Notes: generated by a model not told the origin, from the sequence alone. DNA of 64,000 nt from Corynebacterium pygosceleis (GCF_016595275.2 NZ_JAENIQ020000001.1:620001-684000); one strand, 5' to 3'; positions 25,114 to 35,357 are shown, numbered from the stretch's first letter. Program-made: numbers and translations.

Positions 25114-25428
25114 GAGTGATGGTTGCTCAGCAACTTCAAGAAATATAGCACGCGCCTGATCCTCATTGGCAAACCCCCTGTTCACGATCCACTTTCCGGT
25201 AGGGGTTCCGGGCCCCGGTCCATCATCCCGGAGCAGGTCGGCCTACTGTCTACACCTGACGGACACCTATACTGGGCCAGAGCACTGCGCAGACAGGTCC
25301 GTCTCATGTCCGGTCATCCCGGTCTCGGCGCGGCACGCGGCAGGATCCGTCGCACAGCACCCGCTGCCCCGGTCATCGGTTGACCAGTGATCCAGGAGTG
25401 GCCGTCACATGGAGGAAGGTGGAACACG

Positions 25429-26331
25429 ATGTCTGTCATGGACCGGATAGCTAAGTTGGACAGTTCGCTCCAACGCGGTCTGGACAACGGCTTCGCTTTC
25501 GTCTTCGGCGGGAAGGTCGTTCCCGGGGAGGTCGACGATCTCATCACCCAACAGGCCGAGGACAATCTCGCCCGGGGCGACGGGGACTGGATCGAGGCCC
25601 CGAACGTCTACCTCGTCACCGTCAGCCGGAAGGACTTCGACAATCTCCGTTCCACCCATCCCGATCTGCCGCGGGAGGCGGCCGGTCGGATGAGCCGGTG
25701 GTGCCGCAACCAGGGGTTCGTGACACTGGGTCCGGTGATCGTCCAGGTGAGACAGGACACCGGGCTGCGGACGGGCCAGCTGGGCAGCCGGAGCCGGATC
25801 GACCCCAGTCCCGGGGAGAGAACGGGCTACGTGGATGACACCGGGGATTCCGGACAGCCGGAACCCCGGGCCCCGGAGTCCGTGGACCGCGCCGACGTAC
25901 CGGCGCACCCGGAGCCCGATGCCCCGGCCTCCGATGTCGGGCACACCCCGGCACCCGCGGTCGGTCCGTCATCCGTTCCCGTGCCCGGGGCAGCCGCACC
26001 GACCGAGCATCTCGCACCACGTGGCCCCGTGCAGCATGCTCCGCTGGTGACGCTCCTGCTGCAGGACGGATCATCCCGGACCTACCTGGTGCAGGAGGGG
26101 TCGAACATCATCGGGCGAGGCACCGACGTCGATTTCCGCCTGCCCGACATGGGTGTCTCCCGCCGCCACGCCGAAGTGATGTGGGACGGCCGTGACGCCG
26201 TACTCGTTGACCTGCATTCCACCAACGGAACCACGGTGAACGACACGGACATCGACAATTGGCTTCTCGCCGACGGAGACGTGATTAAAGTGGGGCACTC
26301 CTACATCGAGGTCCGGGTGACCGGCGGCTGA
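25429..26331 (+). CDS. fhaA: FhaA-like FHA-domain protein (DUF3662-FHA)
   Basis: The ~300-aa cytoplasmic scaffold has an N-terminal DUF3662 domain (about 1-120, with GKVVPGEVDDLI and EAPNVYLVTVS). A Pro-rich linker (about 125-215) leads to a C-terminal FHA domain with IIGRGTDVDFRLPD, VSRRHAEV and DLHSTNGTTVN. FHA binds phosphothreonine. Orthologues are phosphorylated by PknA/PknB and link the kinases to peptidoglycan-precursor control. ATG 25429 follows GGAGGAAGG at 25411; another ATG lies at 25438. It is the first gene of the kinase/phosphatase operon. Confidence 0.92.
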   Translation: MSVMDRIAKLDSSLQRGLDNGFAFVFGGKVVPGEVDDLITQQAEDNLARGDGDWIEAPNVYLVTVSRKDFDNLRSTHPDLPREAAGRMSRWCRNQGFVTLGPVIVQVRQDTGLRTGQLGSRSRIDPSPGERTGYVDDTGDSGQPEPRAPESVDRADVPAHPEPDAPASDVGHTPAPAVGPSSVPVPGAAAPTEHLAPRGPVQHAPLVTLLLQDGSSRTYLVQEGSNIIGRGTDVDFRLPDMGVSRRHAEVMWDGRDAVLVDLHSTNGTTVNDTDIDNWLLADGDVIKVGHSYIEVRVTGG

Positions 26332-26409
26332 CCGGCCCGCGTTCCACCGCTCCCCCTCGACAACCGTCCACCGTCCACCGTCGCAACATCCCGCCAGGAG
26401 AAGAAGATT

Positions 26410-26874
26410 ATGGAATCTGTCGTGCTGCTAGCCTTGCGGATGGGTCTGCTCGTGCTCCTGTGGTTCTTCGTGCTCATGGCGCTCCGGGCACTCCGCAGCG
26501 ACGTACGTTCCGCAGCCGGTGTGCCGGGCGCTCGCTCCGAGCGTGGTGCCGGAGGTGGACTGCCGCTCACGCGTTCCGCTCCGCCACGTCGACTGATGGC
26601 CGTCGGAGGACCGTCGGAGGGCACCTGGATCGATCTCACCGGCCTCAACGAGATCCTCATCGGACGGGATCCACACTGCACGTTCGTCGTCGGGGACGAT
26701 TCCACGACGCGACAGCACGCACGCCTGTTCCGGCACTCCGATGAGTGGTTCATCGAGGATCTCGCGTCCCGGAACGGAACCTTCGTCGCCGGGACACCCA
26801 TCGAACAACCCGAACGTGTCGGCACCGACACCAACATTGACCTGGGGACCACCACCGTGAGGCTCGTACCGTGA
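26410..26874 (+). CDS. fhaB: FhaB/FipA-like membrane-anchored FHA protein
   Basis: The 154-aa protein has an N-terminal membrane anchor (residues 4-28) and a short basic linker. A C-terminal FHA domain reads ILIGRDPHCTFVVGDD, TTRQHARLF and DLASRNGTFVAG. It presents the phosphothreonine-binding module at the membrane next to the kinases and division proteins. Its end overlaps pstP by 4 bp (GTGA). CAGGAGAAGAA before ATG 26410 is a good ribosome site. Confidence 0.92.
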   Translation: MESVVLLALRMGLLVLLWFFVLMALRALRSDVRSAAGVPGARSERGAGGGLPLTRSAPPRRLMAVGGPSEGTWIDLTGLNEILIGRDPHCTFVVGDDSTTRQHARLFRHSDEWFIEDLASRNGTFVAGTPIEQPERVGTDTNIDLGTTTVRLVP

Positions 26875-28385
26875 CCTGGAGACTGAACTACGCGACCGCA
26901 TCCGACCGTGGTCTTGTGCGCGGCAACAACGAGGATTCCGCCTACGCCGGGCCTCATCTACTGGCGCTCGCCGACGGGATGGGGGGGCACGCGGCCGGCG
27001 AGATCGCCTCTCAGCTGATGATCGATCATCTCCGTCCGCTGGATGCGGACCCCGGTGACAATGACATACTCGCGCTGCTCGGATCCCTTGCCGATGACGG
27101 AAACCGCTCCATCGCCACCGAGGTCAGGAGAAATCCCGACACCGACGGCATGGGAACGACGCTCACCGCGCTGTTGTTCGCCGGCCGGCGGATCGCCCTC
27201 TGCCATGTCGGGGATTCACGCGGATACCGGCTCCGCGACGGCAACCTGGAGCAGATCACCACGGACGACACCTTCGTCCAGTCTCTCGTCGAGGAGGGCA
27301 AGCTCGATCCCGAGGACATCTCCACCCATCCACAGCGCTCGCTGATCCTGAAGGCCTACACCGGCCGACCGGTCGAACCCCACCTCCGCTTCATCGACGT
27401 CCGCCCCGGGGACCGTTTCCTGCTGTGCTCGGATGGCCTGTCCGATCCGGTCACGCACTCCACCATCGAGGAGACCCTGCACACCGGTACCCCGACGGAA
27501 GCCGCCCGCCGACTGGTCGATCTGGCGTTGCGTTCCGGTGGCCCGGACAACGTCACGGTCGTGGTCGCGGACATCGTCGACACGGAGAAGCTCTCCTCAC
27601 CGGAGGAGGAGAAGGCACTGCCGGTCACCCCCGTGGTAGCGGGTGCCCTGAACACCGTCGACCCCGAGACACCCCGCCCGGACACCGCCGCCGGACGGGC
27701 CGCCCTGATGAGCGCACGCCAGCCACAGGAGATCTCCTCCTCCGGTCGCGTCTCCCCGCAATCCGTCGGGGCATCGGCGGGAGCGGTGGATGGCCCCACC
27801 GACGGTGGCGGGACGACACGTCGGCTGCGTTGGATCATTCCGGTTCTCGTGCTCGTCGCCGCACTCGCGGGGGGAGGCTGGTGGGGATGGGGTCAGTTGA
27901 ACTCCACCTACTACGTGTCCACCGTCTCCGGAGACACCGGTCGCGGTGGGGACATCGTCATCGAGCGAGGGGTCAACCTCTCCGTTCTCGGCCGACCACT
28001 GCACAGCACCTACCAGACCGTGTGCCTCGACGACGACGGCAAGGTCACCGTCGTCGGCGGTACGACGACCGACGGGTGCGGTGCCTTCAATCTCAACGAC
28101 CTCCCCGAATCACGGCGTGACTCCGTGGGCTCCCTGCCCCCGGGTTCCTATGACGAGGTCCTCCAGCAGCTCCGACGGCTCGCGGAGGACGCGCTCCCCG
28201 TGTGCGTGACGCGGGAATCCGGGCAGGACACCGACGCGGAGGACACCCCCGGGGAAGATGCAGCCGGTACCGGTGAAGGGGACGGAGACTCGACGGAGTC
28301 TGCGTCGACGTCCACGACGGCGCCCCGGCATGTCCCGGGTGACCTGAGTACCCCGGGGGTCAACTGCAGGGAGGTGAACTCCTAG
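26871..28385 (+). CDS. pstP: PP2C-type Ser/Thr protein phosphatase
   Basis: This 504-aa phosphatase reverses PknA/PknB phosphorylation. The cytoplasmic catalytic domain (about 5-235) shows RGNNEDSAY, LLALADGMGGHAAGE, GMGTTLTALL, HVGDSRGYRLR, DGLSDPV and GGPDNVTVVV. Together these supply the metal-binding aspartates. A Pro/Ser linker, one membrane helix (about 320-340) and an extracellular tail of about 160 residues, acidic and Thr-rich at the end, follow. The rodA ATG abuts its TAG directly, so the genes are read as one operon. Confidence 0.95.
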   Translation: MTWRLNYATASDRGLVRGNNEDSAYAGPHLLALADGMGGHAAGEIASQLMIDHLRPLDADPGDNDILALLGSLADDGNRSIATEVRRNPDTDGMGTTLTALLFAGRRIALCHVGDSRGYRLRDGNLEQITTDDTFVQSLVEEGKLDPEDISTHPQRSLILKAYTGRPVEPHLRFIDVRPGDRFLLCSDGLSDPVTHSTIEETLHTGTPTEAARRLVDLALRSGGPDNVTVVVADIVDTEKLSSPEEEKALPVTPVVAGALNTVDPETPRPDTAAGRAALMSARQPQEISSSGRVSPQSVGASAGAVDGPTDGGGTTRRLRWIIPVLVLVAALAGGGWWGWGQLNSTYYVSTVSGDTGRGGDIVIERGVNLSVLGRPLHSTYQTVCLDDDGKVTVVGGTTTDGCGAFNLNDLPESRRDSVGSLPPGSYDEVLQQLRRLAEDALPVCVTRESGQDTDAEDTPGEDAAGTGEGDGDSTESASTSTTAPRHVPGDLSTPGVNCREVNS

Positions 28386-29765
28386 ATGGGTGTCACCGAA
28401 AGACTGCGGATGCGGCGTACGGAGCGGTGGCTGCTCATCCTGGCGGCCCTGGTTCTTCTCGTCGCGCGCTCGTCCCTCGCACTGGCCTCCGGCGATGATC
28501 CCGCCGCCGCGTTGATCCCGGTCGCCCAGTTCGCTCTGGTGTTCCTCGCCGTGCACCTGGTGCTCTGCTGGCTGCTCCCCTACGCCGACTGTGTCATGCT
28601 GCCCGTTGTCGCGCTCCTCAACGGCCTGGGGATCCTCATGATCCACCGCCTCGACCCACTGCTGATAACCCAGCGGGACGGCAGCGTCACGGAGGTGTTC
28701 CTGGCGCCGGGGCAACTCCAGTGGACGGTGGTCGCACTCGTGGTGATGATCGCGGTGCTCCTGGTCATCCGGAATCACCGTGTGTTCACCCGCTACTCGT
28801 ACCTGCTGGGCATCCTGGGTCTGATCCTGCTGGCCCTTCCGATGGTGTGGCCGGGATCCGGGTCCAGTGACGCGAAGATCTGGATCTCCCTCGGCCCCTT
28901 CTCCGTGCAGCCGGGTGAGTTCTCGAAGATCCTCCTGCTGCTGTTCTTCGCCCAGCTCCTCGTGAACAAACGGGCCCGGCTGAATGTGGCCGGCGCGCGG
29001 ATCCTCGGACTCGATTTTCCCCGTCTCCGCGACCTGGGACCGATTCTCCTGGTCTGGGCAGTGGCACTCGTCATCATGGCCGGCGAGAATGACTTCGGAC
29101 CCGCGCTCCTGCTCTTCAGCACGGTCCTCGGGATGCTCTACCTCGCGACCGGACGGACCTCCTGGCTGCTGATCGGCGGCATGCTCGTCGCCGTCGGCGG
29201 GTACGGGGTCTACACCATCTCCGCGAAGATCCAGTCCCGCGTGCACAACTTCATCGATCCGTTGGCGAACTACGACGGCACCGGCTACCAGCTGTCCCAG
29301 GCTCTGTTCGGTATGAGCTGGGGAGGTATCACGGGGACCGGACTCGGACAGGGTTACCCCGACGAGGTTCCCGTCGCCCACACCGACTTCATCCTCGCCG
29401 CGATCGGTGAGGAACTCGGGCTCGTGGGACTCACCGCCGTCCTCATCCTGTTCGCGATCCTGATCATCCGTGGAATGCGGACCGCGATCCTCGTCCGGGA
29501 CTCCTACGGCAAACTGGTCGCCGCGGGACTGTCCCTGACCCTGGCCATCCAGGTCTTCGTCGTCACGGCGGGTATCTCCGCCCTCATGCCGATGACCGGA
29601 CTGACGACCCCCTTCATCTCCCACGGTGGATCCTCACTGATGGCCAACTACATCCTCGTGGCGCTGCTGCTCCGTATCTCCGACACGGCACGTCGCCCCG
29701 TGGTCCGCGCCACCGGCCCGACGGCCACACCCGTACCTGATCTCCGCCAGGAGGTGCGACGCTAG
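28386..29765 (+). CDS. rodA: SEDS-family peptidoglycan polymerase RodA
   Basis: The 459-aa membrane protein has about ten to twelve helices. SEDS signatures are visible: QPGEFSKILLLLFFAQL, the catalytic-loop Asp in GENDFGPALLLF, and a C-terminal ISHGGSSLMANYILVALLL. It polymerises glycan strands from lipid II together with the class B transpeptidase encoded next. Start and stop abut pstP and pbpA with zero spacing. Its position in the pkn operon argues for RodA rather than FtsW. Confidence 0.94.
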   Translation: MGVTERLRMRRTERWLLILAALVLLVARSSLALASGDDPAAALIPVAQFALVFLAVHLVLCWLLPYADCVMLPVVALLNGLGILMIHRLDPLLITQRDGSVTEVFLAPGQLQWTVVALVVMIAVLLVIRNHRVFTRYSYLLGILGLILLALPMVWPGSGSSDAKIWISLGPFSVQPGEFSKILLLLFFAQLLVNKRARLNVAGARILGLDFPRLRDLGPILLVWAVALVIMAGENDFGPALLLFSTVLGMLYLATGRTSWLLIGGMLVAVGGYGVYTISAKIQSRVHNFIDPLANYDGTGYQLSQALFGMSWGGITGTGLGQGYPDEVPVAHTDFILAAIGEELGLVGLTAVLILFAILIIRGMRTAILVRDSYGKLVAAGLSLTLAIQVFVVTAGISALMPMTGLTTPFISHGGSSLMANYILVALLLRISDTARRPVVRATGPTATPVPDLRQEVRR

Positions 29766-31220
29766 ATGATCAACCGCTCAATCCGCGCAACCGCGGTCTT
29801 CACGATGCTCCTCATCCTGATCCTGGTAGCGAATCTCACCCGGGTCCAGGTGTTCAGTGAGGACCGCTACGCCCACAACGCACTGAACAAGCGTCAGTAC
29901 CACGAGATGCAGTCGATCCCCCGTGGCCAGATAGCCACCGGGGGTCTCGTCCTCGCCCGCTCCGTCAAGGACGAGCAGGGCTACTACCGTCGGGAGTACG
30001 TCACTGACCCGGTCGTCTACGGTCCGGTCGAGGGCTACCTCTCGAACGTCTACGGAGCCGCGGGCCTGGAACTCGGGTACAACGACATCCTCAACGGAAC
30101 GGACGGATCCCTGTTCGCCTCCCGGTGGATGGACACCCTGCTGGGCCGGACCCAGGCCGGGGCGAGCCTCGAGCTCACCCTCAACCCGGAGGCACAGCAG
30201 GCCGCCTACTCCGGACTCGCCGACCGCGGCTACGAGGGCGCGGTCGTCGCGATCCGCCCGAGCACCGGTGAGATTCTCGCCATGGCCTCCACGCCGAGCT
30301 TCAGCCCGGCGTCACTGACGGATCCCGCGACCGCGGAATCGACGTGGTCGGAACTCACCTCCGACCCCGGTGCTCCGCTGCTCAACCACGCGACACAGGA
30401 CGCGTTGCCACCCGGATCGACGTTCAAGGTGATCACGACAGCGGCGGGCCTAGCCGGTGACGTGACCCCCGAGACCCGACTCACGGCCGCTTCCCGGACG
30501 ACCCTTCCCGGTACCGAGACCACCCTGGAGAACTACGGCGGCCAGACGTGCGGACAGGACGAGACGGCCTCCCTCACCACAGCCTTCGCCCTCTCCTGCA
30601 ACACCGCGTTCGTGGAACTCGGTGTGAAGGTCGGTGCGGACGCACTCCGCGATCAGGCGGAGAAATTCGGCGTCACCGACTCCTACGACCTCGGTCTGCC
30701 GTCCATCCCCGGGAAGGTCGGTGACCTGCCGGACCCCGCAGCCGTCGGCCAGTCCTCGATCGGCCAGCGTGACGTCGCCATGACCGTCCTCGAGAACGCC
30801 GTCGTCGCCGCGACCGTCGCCAACGGCGGGAAGCGGATGAACCCGTACCTCGTCTCCAGGATCCTCGGCTCGGATCTGCGGACCCTGCGCAGCACCGACC
30901 CCCGCGAACTCAACCGGCCCGTCAGCCCCGAGGTCGCCGCCCAACTCACCGAGATGATGCGCGCCAGTGAACGCAACACCGCCGGCTACACCGGTGCGGA
31001 CATCGCGTCGAAGACAGGGACGGCTGAACACGGGGAGGACTCCCGCAACTCGAACCCGCACGCCTGGTACATCGCCTTCGGCCCGTCCGAGAACGCCGAT
31101 GTCGCCGTCGCCGTGCTCGTCAAGAACGGCGGTGACCGGGGGCAGGCGGCCACCGGTGGATCCGTGGCCGCGCCGATCGGCAGAGCCGTCATCGACGCCG
31201 TACTCCGGTCGGGACGCTAG
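29766..31220 (+). CDS. pbpA: Class B penicillin-binding protein PbpA
   Basis: The 484-aa transpeptidase has an N-terminal membrane helix (about 8-27), a dimerisation domain, and the catalytic domain. The nucleophile is S218 in PPGSTFKVI, S277 lies in ALSCNTAF (SxN) and K416 in ASKTGTAEHG (KTG). It cross-links peptidoglycan in partnership with RodA. The gene is complete and of usual length. The next gene (pknA) begins 11 bp after its stop. Confidence 0.95.
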   Translation: MINRSIRATAVFTMLLILILVANLTRVQVFSEDRYAHNALNKRQYHEMQSIPRGQIATGGLVLARSVKDEQGYYRREYVTDPVVYGPVEGYLSNVYGAAGLELGYNDILNGTDGSLFASRWMDTLLGRTQAGASLELTLNPEAQQAAYSGLADRGYEGAVVAIRPSTGEILAMASTPSFSPASLTDPATAESTWSELTSDPGAPLLNHATQDALPPGSTFKVITTAAGLAGDVTPETRLTAASRTTLPGTETTLENYGGQTCGQDETASLTTAFALSCNTAFVELGVKVGADALRDQAEKFGVTDSYDLGLPSIPGKVGDLPDPAAVGQSSIGQRDVAMTVLENAVVAATVANGGKRMNPYLVSRILGSDLRTLRSTDPRELNRPVSPEVAAQLTEMMRASERNTAGYTGADIASKTGTAEHGEDSRNSNPHAWYIAFGPSENADVAVAVLVKNGGDRGQAATGGSVAAPIGRAVIDAVLRSGR

Positions 31221-31231
31221 GAAAGGAAACG

Positions 31232-32773
31232 GTGAGCCCCATGTCCAACACCAGTGACCCCCGGCATTCATCCGGGGACAACCAGGGAACTGAACGCATC
31301 CAACGACTGATCGGCGGGGACTATCTGCTCCGGTGGGTCATCGGCCACGGCGGTATGTCCACCGTCTGGCTGGCCACCGATGTCCGCCATGACCGTGATG
31401 TCGCCGTGAAGATCCTGCGCCCCGAATTCTCGGACAACCGCGAGTTCCTGGACCGCTTCCGCAATGAGGCCGCCGCGGCGGAACGGATCAGCTCCGTCAA
31501 CGTCGTCCGCACCTTCGACTACCGGGAGGTACCTGACCCCGCCGGACACACGTTCTGCTTCATCGTCATGGAGTACGTCCGCGGGGAATCCCTCGCGGAC
31601 CTCATCGCCCGGAGGGGATTCCTCGACGAGGATCTCGCCCTCGACGTCCTGGAACAGGCCGCACACGGGCTCTCCGTGATCCACCAGATGGGACTCGTCC
31701 ACCGGGACATCAAACCGGGCAACATCCTCATCACCGAGGAGGGACGCGTCAAGATCACCGACTTCGGCATCGCGAAGGCAGCGGCGGCCGTCCCCCTGAC
31801 CAGGACGGGAATGGTCGTCGGTACCGCGCAGTACGTCTCCCCGGAGCAGGCGCAGGGAAAAACCGTGACGAGCACATCCGACATCTACTCCCTCGGTGTC
31901 GTCGGCTACGAGATGTTGTCCGGTCGACGCCCCTTCTCCGGTGATTCCTCGGTGTCAGTCGCCATAGCCCACATCAACCAGGCCCCTCCCCAGATGGGGA
32001 CCTCGGTGTCCGCGCGGACCCGGGAACTCATCGGCATCTCACTCCGCAAGGACCCGGAGCGACGGTTCGCCGACGGCAACGAGATGGCGTTGGCCGTGCA
32101 CACCGTACGGATGGGTGAACGACCCCCGCAGCCCCGGTCCGCCGCCATGGACCGTCGGGCTCCCGCACCGACCCCGACGGAGTCGACCCGCATACTCGGC
32201 CAGGTGACCAATCCGACGACGGTGCAACCCGCCGTGGGCGTCGCGCCACCACCGGTACCCGTCCGTCCCGTCGTCCATCACGGTGCCCCGCCACAGTATC
32301 CGGCACCACGGCGCCGAGGTGGCGGTGGCCTCATCGCGTTCCTCGTCCTCCTGCTCCTGGCTGCACTGACCGCGGTGGCCTGGCTGCTGTTCTCCACCGG
32401 GACCCTGACACTCGACGGAATCACGGGCCGGACACCGCCGTCCAGTTCCCCGGTCGCCCCGGCACCGGAACCGGAGCCGACGGTGGTCACCGAGATCACG
32501 ACGACGACGGTCCCCGCCCCGGAGCCCGCTCCCGGATCCGCGTCACGGGAAACGGACACCTCATCCGTGACGACACCACCACCGGCCGTGGAGACCAACC
32601 GGGAAACGGTGCCCCCGGTTCCGGACGCCGGTGACGCGGCCGTTCCCTCCGCCGACAACGTCGGTGAACGCACGACCCCCGCACCCGCCACGAACGCGGG
32701 TACGGTGACCGGGGTGGAGGCCCCCGTCAGATCCGCGACAGACAGTGACGACTCCGGAGAGGAGACCCCGTGA
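31232..32773 (+). CDS. pknA: Ser/Thr protein kinase PknA
   Basis: The 513-aa Hanks-type kinase has its catalytic domain at about 28-290: a Gly-rich loop IGHGGMSTVW, VAVKIL (Lys), the catalytic HRDIKPGN, DFG and the activation-loop GTAQYVSPEQA. A Pro-rich juxtamembrane segment, one membrane helix (about 364-388) and a Thr/Pro-rich external tail without PASTA repeats follow. GTG 31232 has AAAGGA five bases upstream; ATG 31241 is an alternative. The stop overlaps pknB (GTGA). Confidence 0.95.
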   Translation: MSPMSNTSDPRHSSGDNQGTERIQRLIGGDYLLRWVIGHGGMSTVWLATDVRHDRDVAVKILRPEFSDNREFLDRFRNEAAAAERISSVNVVRTFDYREVPDPAGHTFCFIVMEYVRGESLADLIARRGFLDEDLALDVLEQAAHGLSVIHQMGLVHRDIKPGNILITEEGRVKITDFGIAKAAAAVPLTRTGMVVGTAQYVSPEQAQGKTVTSTSDIYSLGVVGYEMLSGRRPFSGDSSVSVAIAHINQAPPQMGTSVSARTRELIGISLRKDPERRFADGNEMALAVHTVRMGERPPQPRSAAMDRRAPAPTPTESTRILGQVTNPTTVQPAVGVAPPPVPVRPVVHHGAPPQYPAPRRRGGGGLIAFLVLLLLAALTAVAWLLFSTGTLTLDGITGRTPPSSSPVAPAPEPEPTVVTEITTTTVPAPEPAPGSASRETDTSSVTTPPPAVETNRETVPPVPDAGDAAVPSADNVGERTTPAPATNAGTVTGVEAPVRSATDSDDSGEETP

Positions 32774-34821
32774 ACGAGCATGTGCTCGGCGAGCGCTACG
32801 AGCTCGGTGAGGTCATCGGTACCGGCGGTATGTCCGACGTGTACGCGGCGAAGGACACCCTGCTCGGCCGCGATGTCGCGGTGAAGATGATGCGTGCCGA
32901 ACTCGCACGGGACGTCAACTTCCGTGAACGGTTCCGGCGTGAGGCCCAGAACGCGGGCCGCCTGAACCATCCCTCGATCGTGTCCGTTCTCGACACCGGC
33001 GAAACGGAACTCAACGGAATCAGGATTCCGTACATCGTGATGGAACGGGTCCACGGCAGGACCCTGCGTGAGATCGTGCAGGACGATGGACCCATGCGCC
33101 CGGCGGAGGCGGCCCGGACGCTGCTGCCGGTCTGCGAGGCGTTGCAGTTCTCCCACGAGGCCGGCATCGTGCACCGGGACATCAAGCCCGCGAACATCAT
33201 GATCACCAACACGGGCTCGGTGAAGGTGATGGATTTCGGTATCGCCCGTGCCGTCGACGACGCCACCTCGGCGATGACCCAGACCTCCGCGGTGATCGGC
33301 ACGGCGCAGTACCTCTCCCCGGAACAGGCCCGGGGAAAATCAGCTGACGCCCGCAGTGACGTGTACGCGCTGGGGTGTGTCCTCTACGAGACCGTGACGG
33401 GACGTCCGCCCTTCGAAGGTGAATCCCCCTTCGCCGTGGCGTTCAACCATGTCCACGAGGACCCGGAGCCGCCGTCCTCCTTCATCCCCGACCTGACTCC
33501 GACGGCCGCGCTGAACGTTGATGCCGTGGTCCTGCTGACGATGGCGAAACACCCGGCCGACCGGTACCAGTCGGCCGCGGAACTCGCCGAGGACCTGACC
33601 CGGCTGGGCCGGAACGCGGTGTCCAATGCCGCACGCAGCCACATGCGCCCGATGGACGCGGAGGAACCGGACCGTACCCGGGTGAACCGGGCCGCCGACA
33701 GCACGGCCGTGACCCGTCGGACCACCGCGGCCCCGGGGGCGGTGCCGTCATCCGCCGACACGGACACACCTCGTCCCGTGCCCGCTACCCGCCGGAGGCG
33801 CAGTGACGAAGGACCCCGGTACGCGGATGACGGACGTTCCGGGAACCGTGGTGTGTGGATCGGTGCGCTGTTGGGTCTGGTGGCCGTCGCCGGAGCGTCG
33901 GTCGTCGCGTTCAACGTCTTCACCGGTGACGGGGCCCCGGGGCAGAACTCCGGGGCACCTGTCAGTGTCAACGCCGACGGAACGGTCACGATTCCCGACG
34001 TGGAGGGGAAGAAGCTCGCTGCGGCACGGACGAGTCTCGAACAGCTCGATCTCCGGGTCAACGTGACCATGCAGCCGTCCCCCGACGTCGCCGACGGCGT
34101 CGCCCTGTCGACGAACCCGGGATCCGGTTCGATGGTTCAGCCGGGTTCCACCGTGACACTGCTCGTCTCCTCGGGAACCGAACTCACAGCGGTACCGCAC
34201 CTCTCGGACCTGAACACGGAGGAGGCGGAACGGATACTGGTCGAAGCGGGACTCGGCCTCGATCCCGTCGTCCGTGAGGAGAGCTCGGACACGGTCCCCG
34301 AGGGCCGCGTCACCGAGCAGGATCCGCCTGCCGACAGGAAGGTGCCCAAGGGGTCGAAGATCAAGATCACGGTGTCCACCGGGCCGGAGTTGATCGCGGT
34401 ACCCGATTTCAGTGGACAGCCCGTCGAACAGGTCCGTCAGCGCCTCGAGGGCATGGATCTGGTTCCCGTCGTGCAGTCGGTCGCCTCCGATCTTCCGGCC
34501 GGACAGGTGACCTCCATCGGCAGGAGCGGTACCGAGGTCCGTCGGGGAACCCCGGTCACCGTGCAGGTGTCCGACGGTTCGATGTTCCGTATCCCGGACC
34601 TCACCGGTATGGACGTCAACCAGGCGCTCGCGGCACTCCGTGCCGCGGGATGGACCTCTCCCGACACGTCACTTCTCCAGCAGCCGGTCCAGACGGGTGC
34701 ACTGATCGAGTCCGGTCAGATCGAGGGTCAGACGCCGCTCCCCGGGGAACTGACGGGCAAGGACGCTCTGGTGAGTATCCGGGTGAAACAGTTCAACCTG
34801 CTGAAGGTCATCCAGCCCTGA
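32770..34821 (+). CDS. pknB: Ser/Thr protein kinase PknB with four PASTA repeats
   Basis: The 683-aa kinase has its catalytic domain at about 9-275 (IGTGGMSDVY, VAVKMM, HRDIKPAN, DFG, GTAQYLSPEQA). A juxtamembrane segment with several TP sites and one transmembrane helix (about 360-383) follow. Four extracellular PASTA repeats run from about 405 to 680, starting at TIPDVEGKKL, AVPHLSDLNT, AVPDFSGQPV and RIPDLTGMDV. PASTA domains bind muropeptides or lipid II. It controls growth and division through FHA proteins and other substrates. A hairpin follows the stop. Confidence 0.96.
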   Translation: MNEHVLGERYELGEVIGTGGMSDVYAAKDTLLGRDVAVKMMRAELARDVNFRERFRREAQNAGRLNHPSIVSVLDTGETELNGIRIPYIVMERVHGRTLREIVQDDGPMRPAEAARTLLPVCEALQFSHEAGIVHRDIKPANIMITNTGSVKVMDFGIARAVDDATSAMTQTSAVIGTAQYLSPEQARGKSADARSDVYALGCVLYETVTGRPPFEGESPFAVAFNHVHEDPEPPSSFIPDLTPTAALNVDAVVLLTMAKHPADRYQSAAELAEDLTRLGRNAVSNAARSHMRPMDAEEPDRTRVNRAADSTAVTRRTTAAPGAVPSSADTDTPRPVPATRRRRSDEGPRYADDGRSGNRGVWIGALLGLVAVAGASVVAFNVFTGDGAPGQNSGAPVSVNADGTVTIPDVEGKKLAAARTSLEQLDLRVNVTMQPSPDVADGVALSTNPGSGSMVQPGSTVTLLVSSGTELTAVPHLSDLNTEEAERILVEAGLGLDPVVREESSDTVPEGRVTEQDPPADRKVPKGSKIKITVSTGPELIAVPDFSGQPVEQVRQRLEGMDLVPVVQSVASDLPAGQVTSIGRSGTEVRRGTPVTVQVSDGSMFRIPDLTGMDVNQALAALRAAGWTSPDTSLLQQPVQTGALIESGQIEGQTPLPGELTGKDALVSIRVKQFNLLKVIQP

Positions 34822-34825
34822 TCCC

Positions 34826-34857
34826 GGCGACTCCGGCCGGGACCGGGTGGAGTCGCC
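34826..34857 (+). terminator. Hairpin after pknB
   Basis: GGCGACTCC / GGAGTCGCC arms are separated by 14 nt. There is no long T-run, so it may be a weak terminator or processing site. A -10-like TAGATT at 34870 could start the crgA transcript. Confidence 0.45.
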
Positions 34858-35019
34858 GCCCGGTGCTGGTAGATTGTCACCTATGTCCGGCACCTCACCG
34901 GCACCGGTCGACCGCCGGTGGCGTGTGGTCGAACCTGTGGCGCCGTTGAACCGGAGCACACGGTCCCGAGCCCGAGGGTGTCCTTCGAAAACACATCACG
35001 CCAATCTGTAGAGGTATCC

Positions 35020-35286
35020 ATGCCGAAGTCAAAGATCAACAAGACCACCGCCCCCGTCTCCAGCGGTGGTGCGAACCGAGTTCCGGTGAAGATCAACGCC
35101 AGCGGAACTCCACTGTGGTACAAGGTCATCATGTTCGGTCTCATGCTCGCCGGACTCGCCTGGCTCGTGGTGAACTACCTCGCGGGCACGCAGATTCCGC
35201 TCATGCTGGAGCTGGGTCCCTGGAACTACCTCATCGGCTTCTCGCTCTTCATCCTGGGTCTGCTCATGACCATGGGCTGGCGCTGA
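35020..35286 (+). CDS. crgA: Cell division protein CrgA
   Basis: The 88-aa actinobacterial protein begins MPKSKINK and has two membrane helices (about 33-53 and 66-84) with the conserved [19 protein letters not shown] and [10 protein letters not shown]. CrgA recruits septal peptidoglycan synthesis proteins to the FtsZ ring. Its place after the pkn operon is conserved in corynebacteria and mycobacteria. ATG 35020 follows TAGAGG at 35009-35014. A strong terminator lies 25 bp downstream. Confidence 0.95.
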   Translation: MPKSKINKTTAPVSSGGANRVPVKINASGTPLWYKVIMFGLMLAGLAWLVVNYLAGTQIPLMLELGPWNYLIGFSLFILGLLMTMGWR

Positions 35287-35310
35287 CCCCGCCCCTCCAC
35301 TTCACCCGCC

Positions 35311-35357
35311 GCATCCCGGCGCACCGGCATCTCCGGTGCACCGGGATGCGGTTTTTT
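35311..35357 (+). terminator. Rho-independent terminator of crgA
   Basis: A GCATCCCGG-type stem (CGCATCCCGGCGCACCGG pairing with CCGGTGCACCGGGATGCG, one bulge) is followed by TTTTTT. Confidence 0.9.

Noticed and set aside
24742..25185. Open frame running through tRNA-Leu
   Set aside because: It overlaps a certain tRNA and its terminator.
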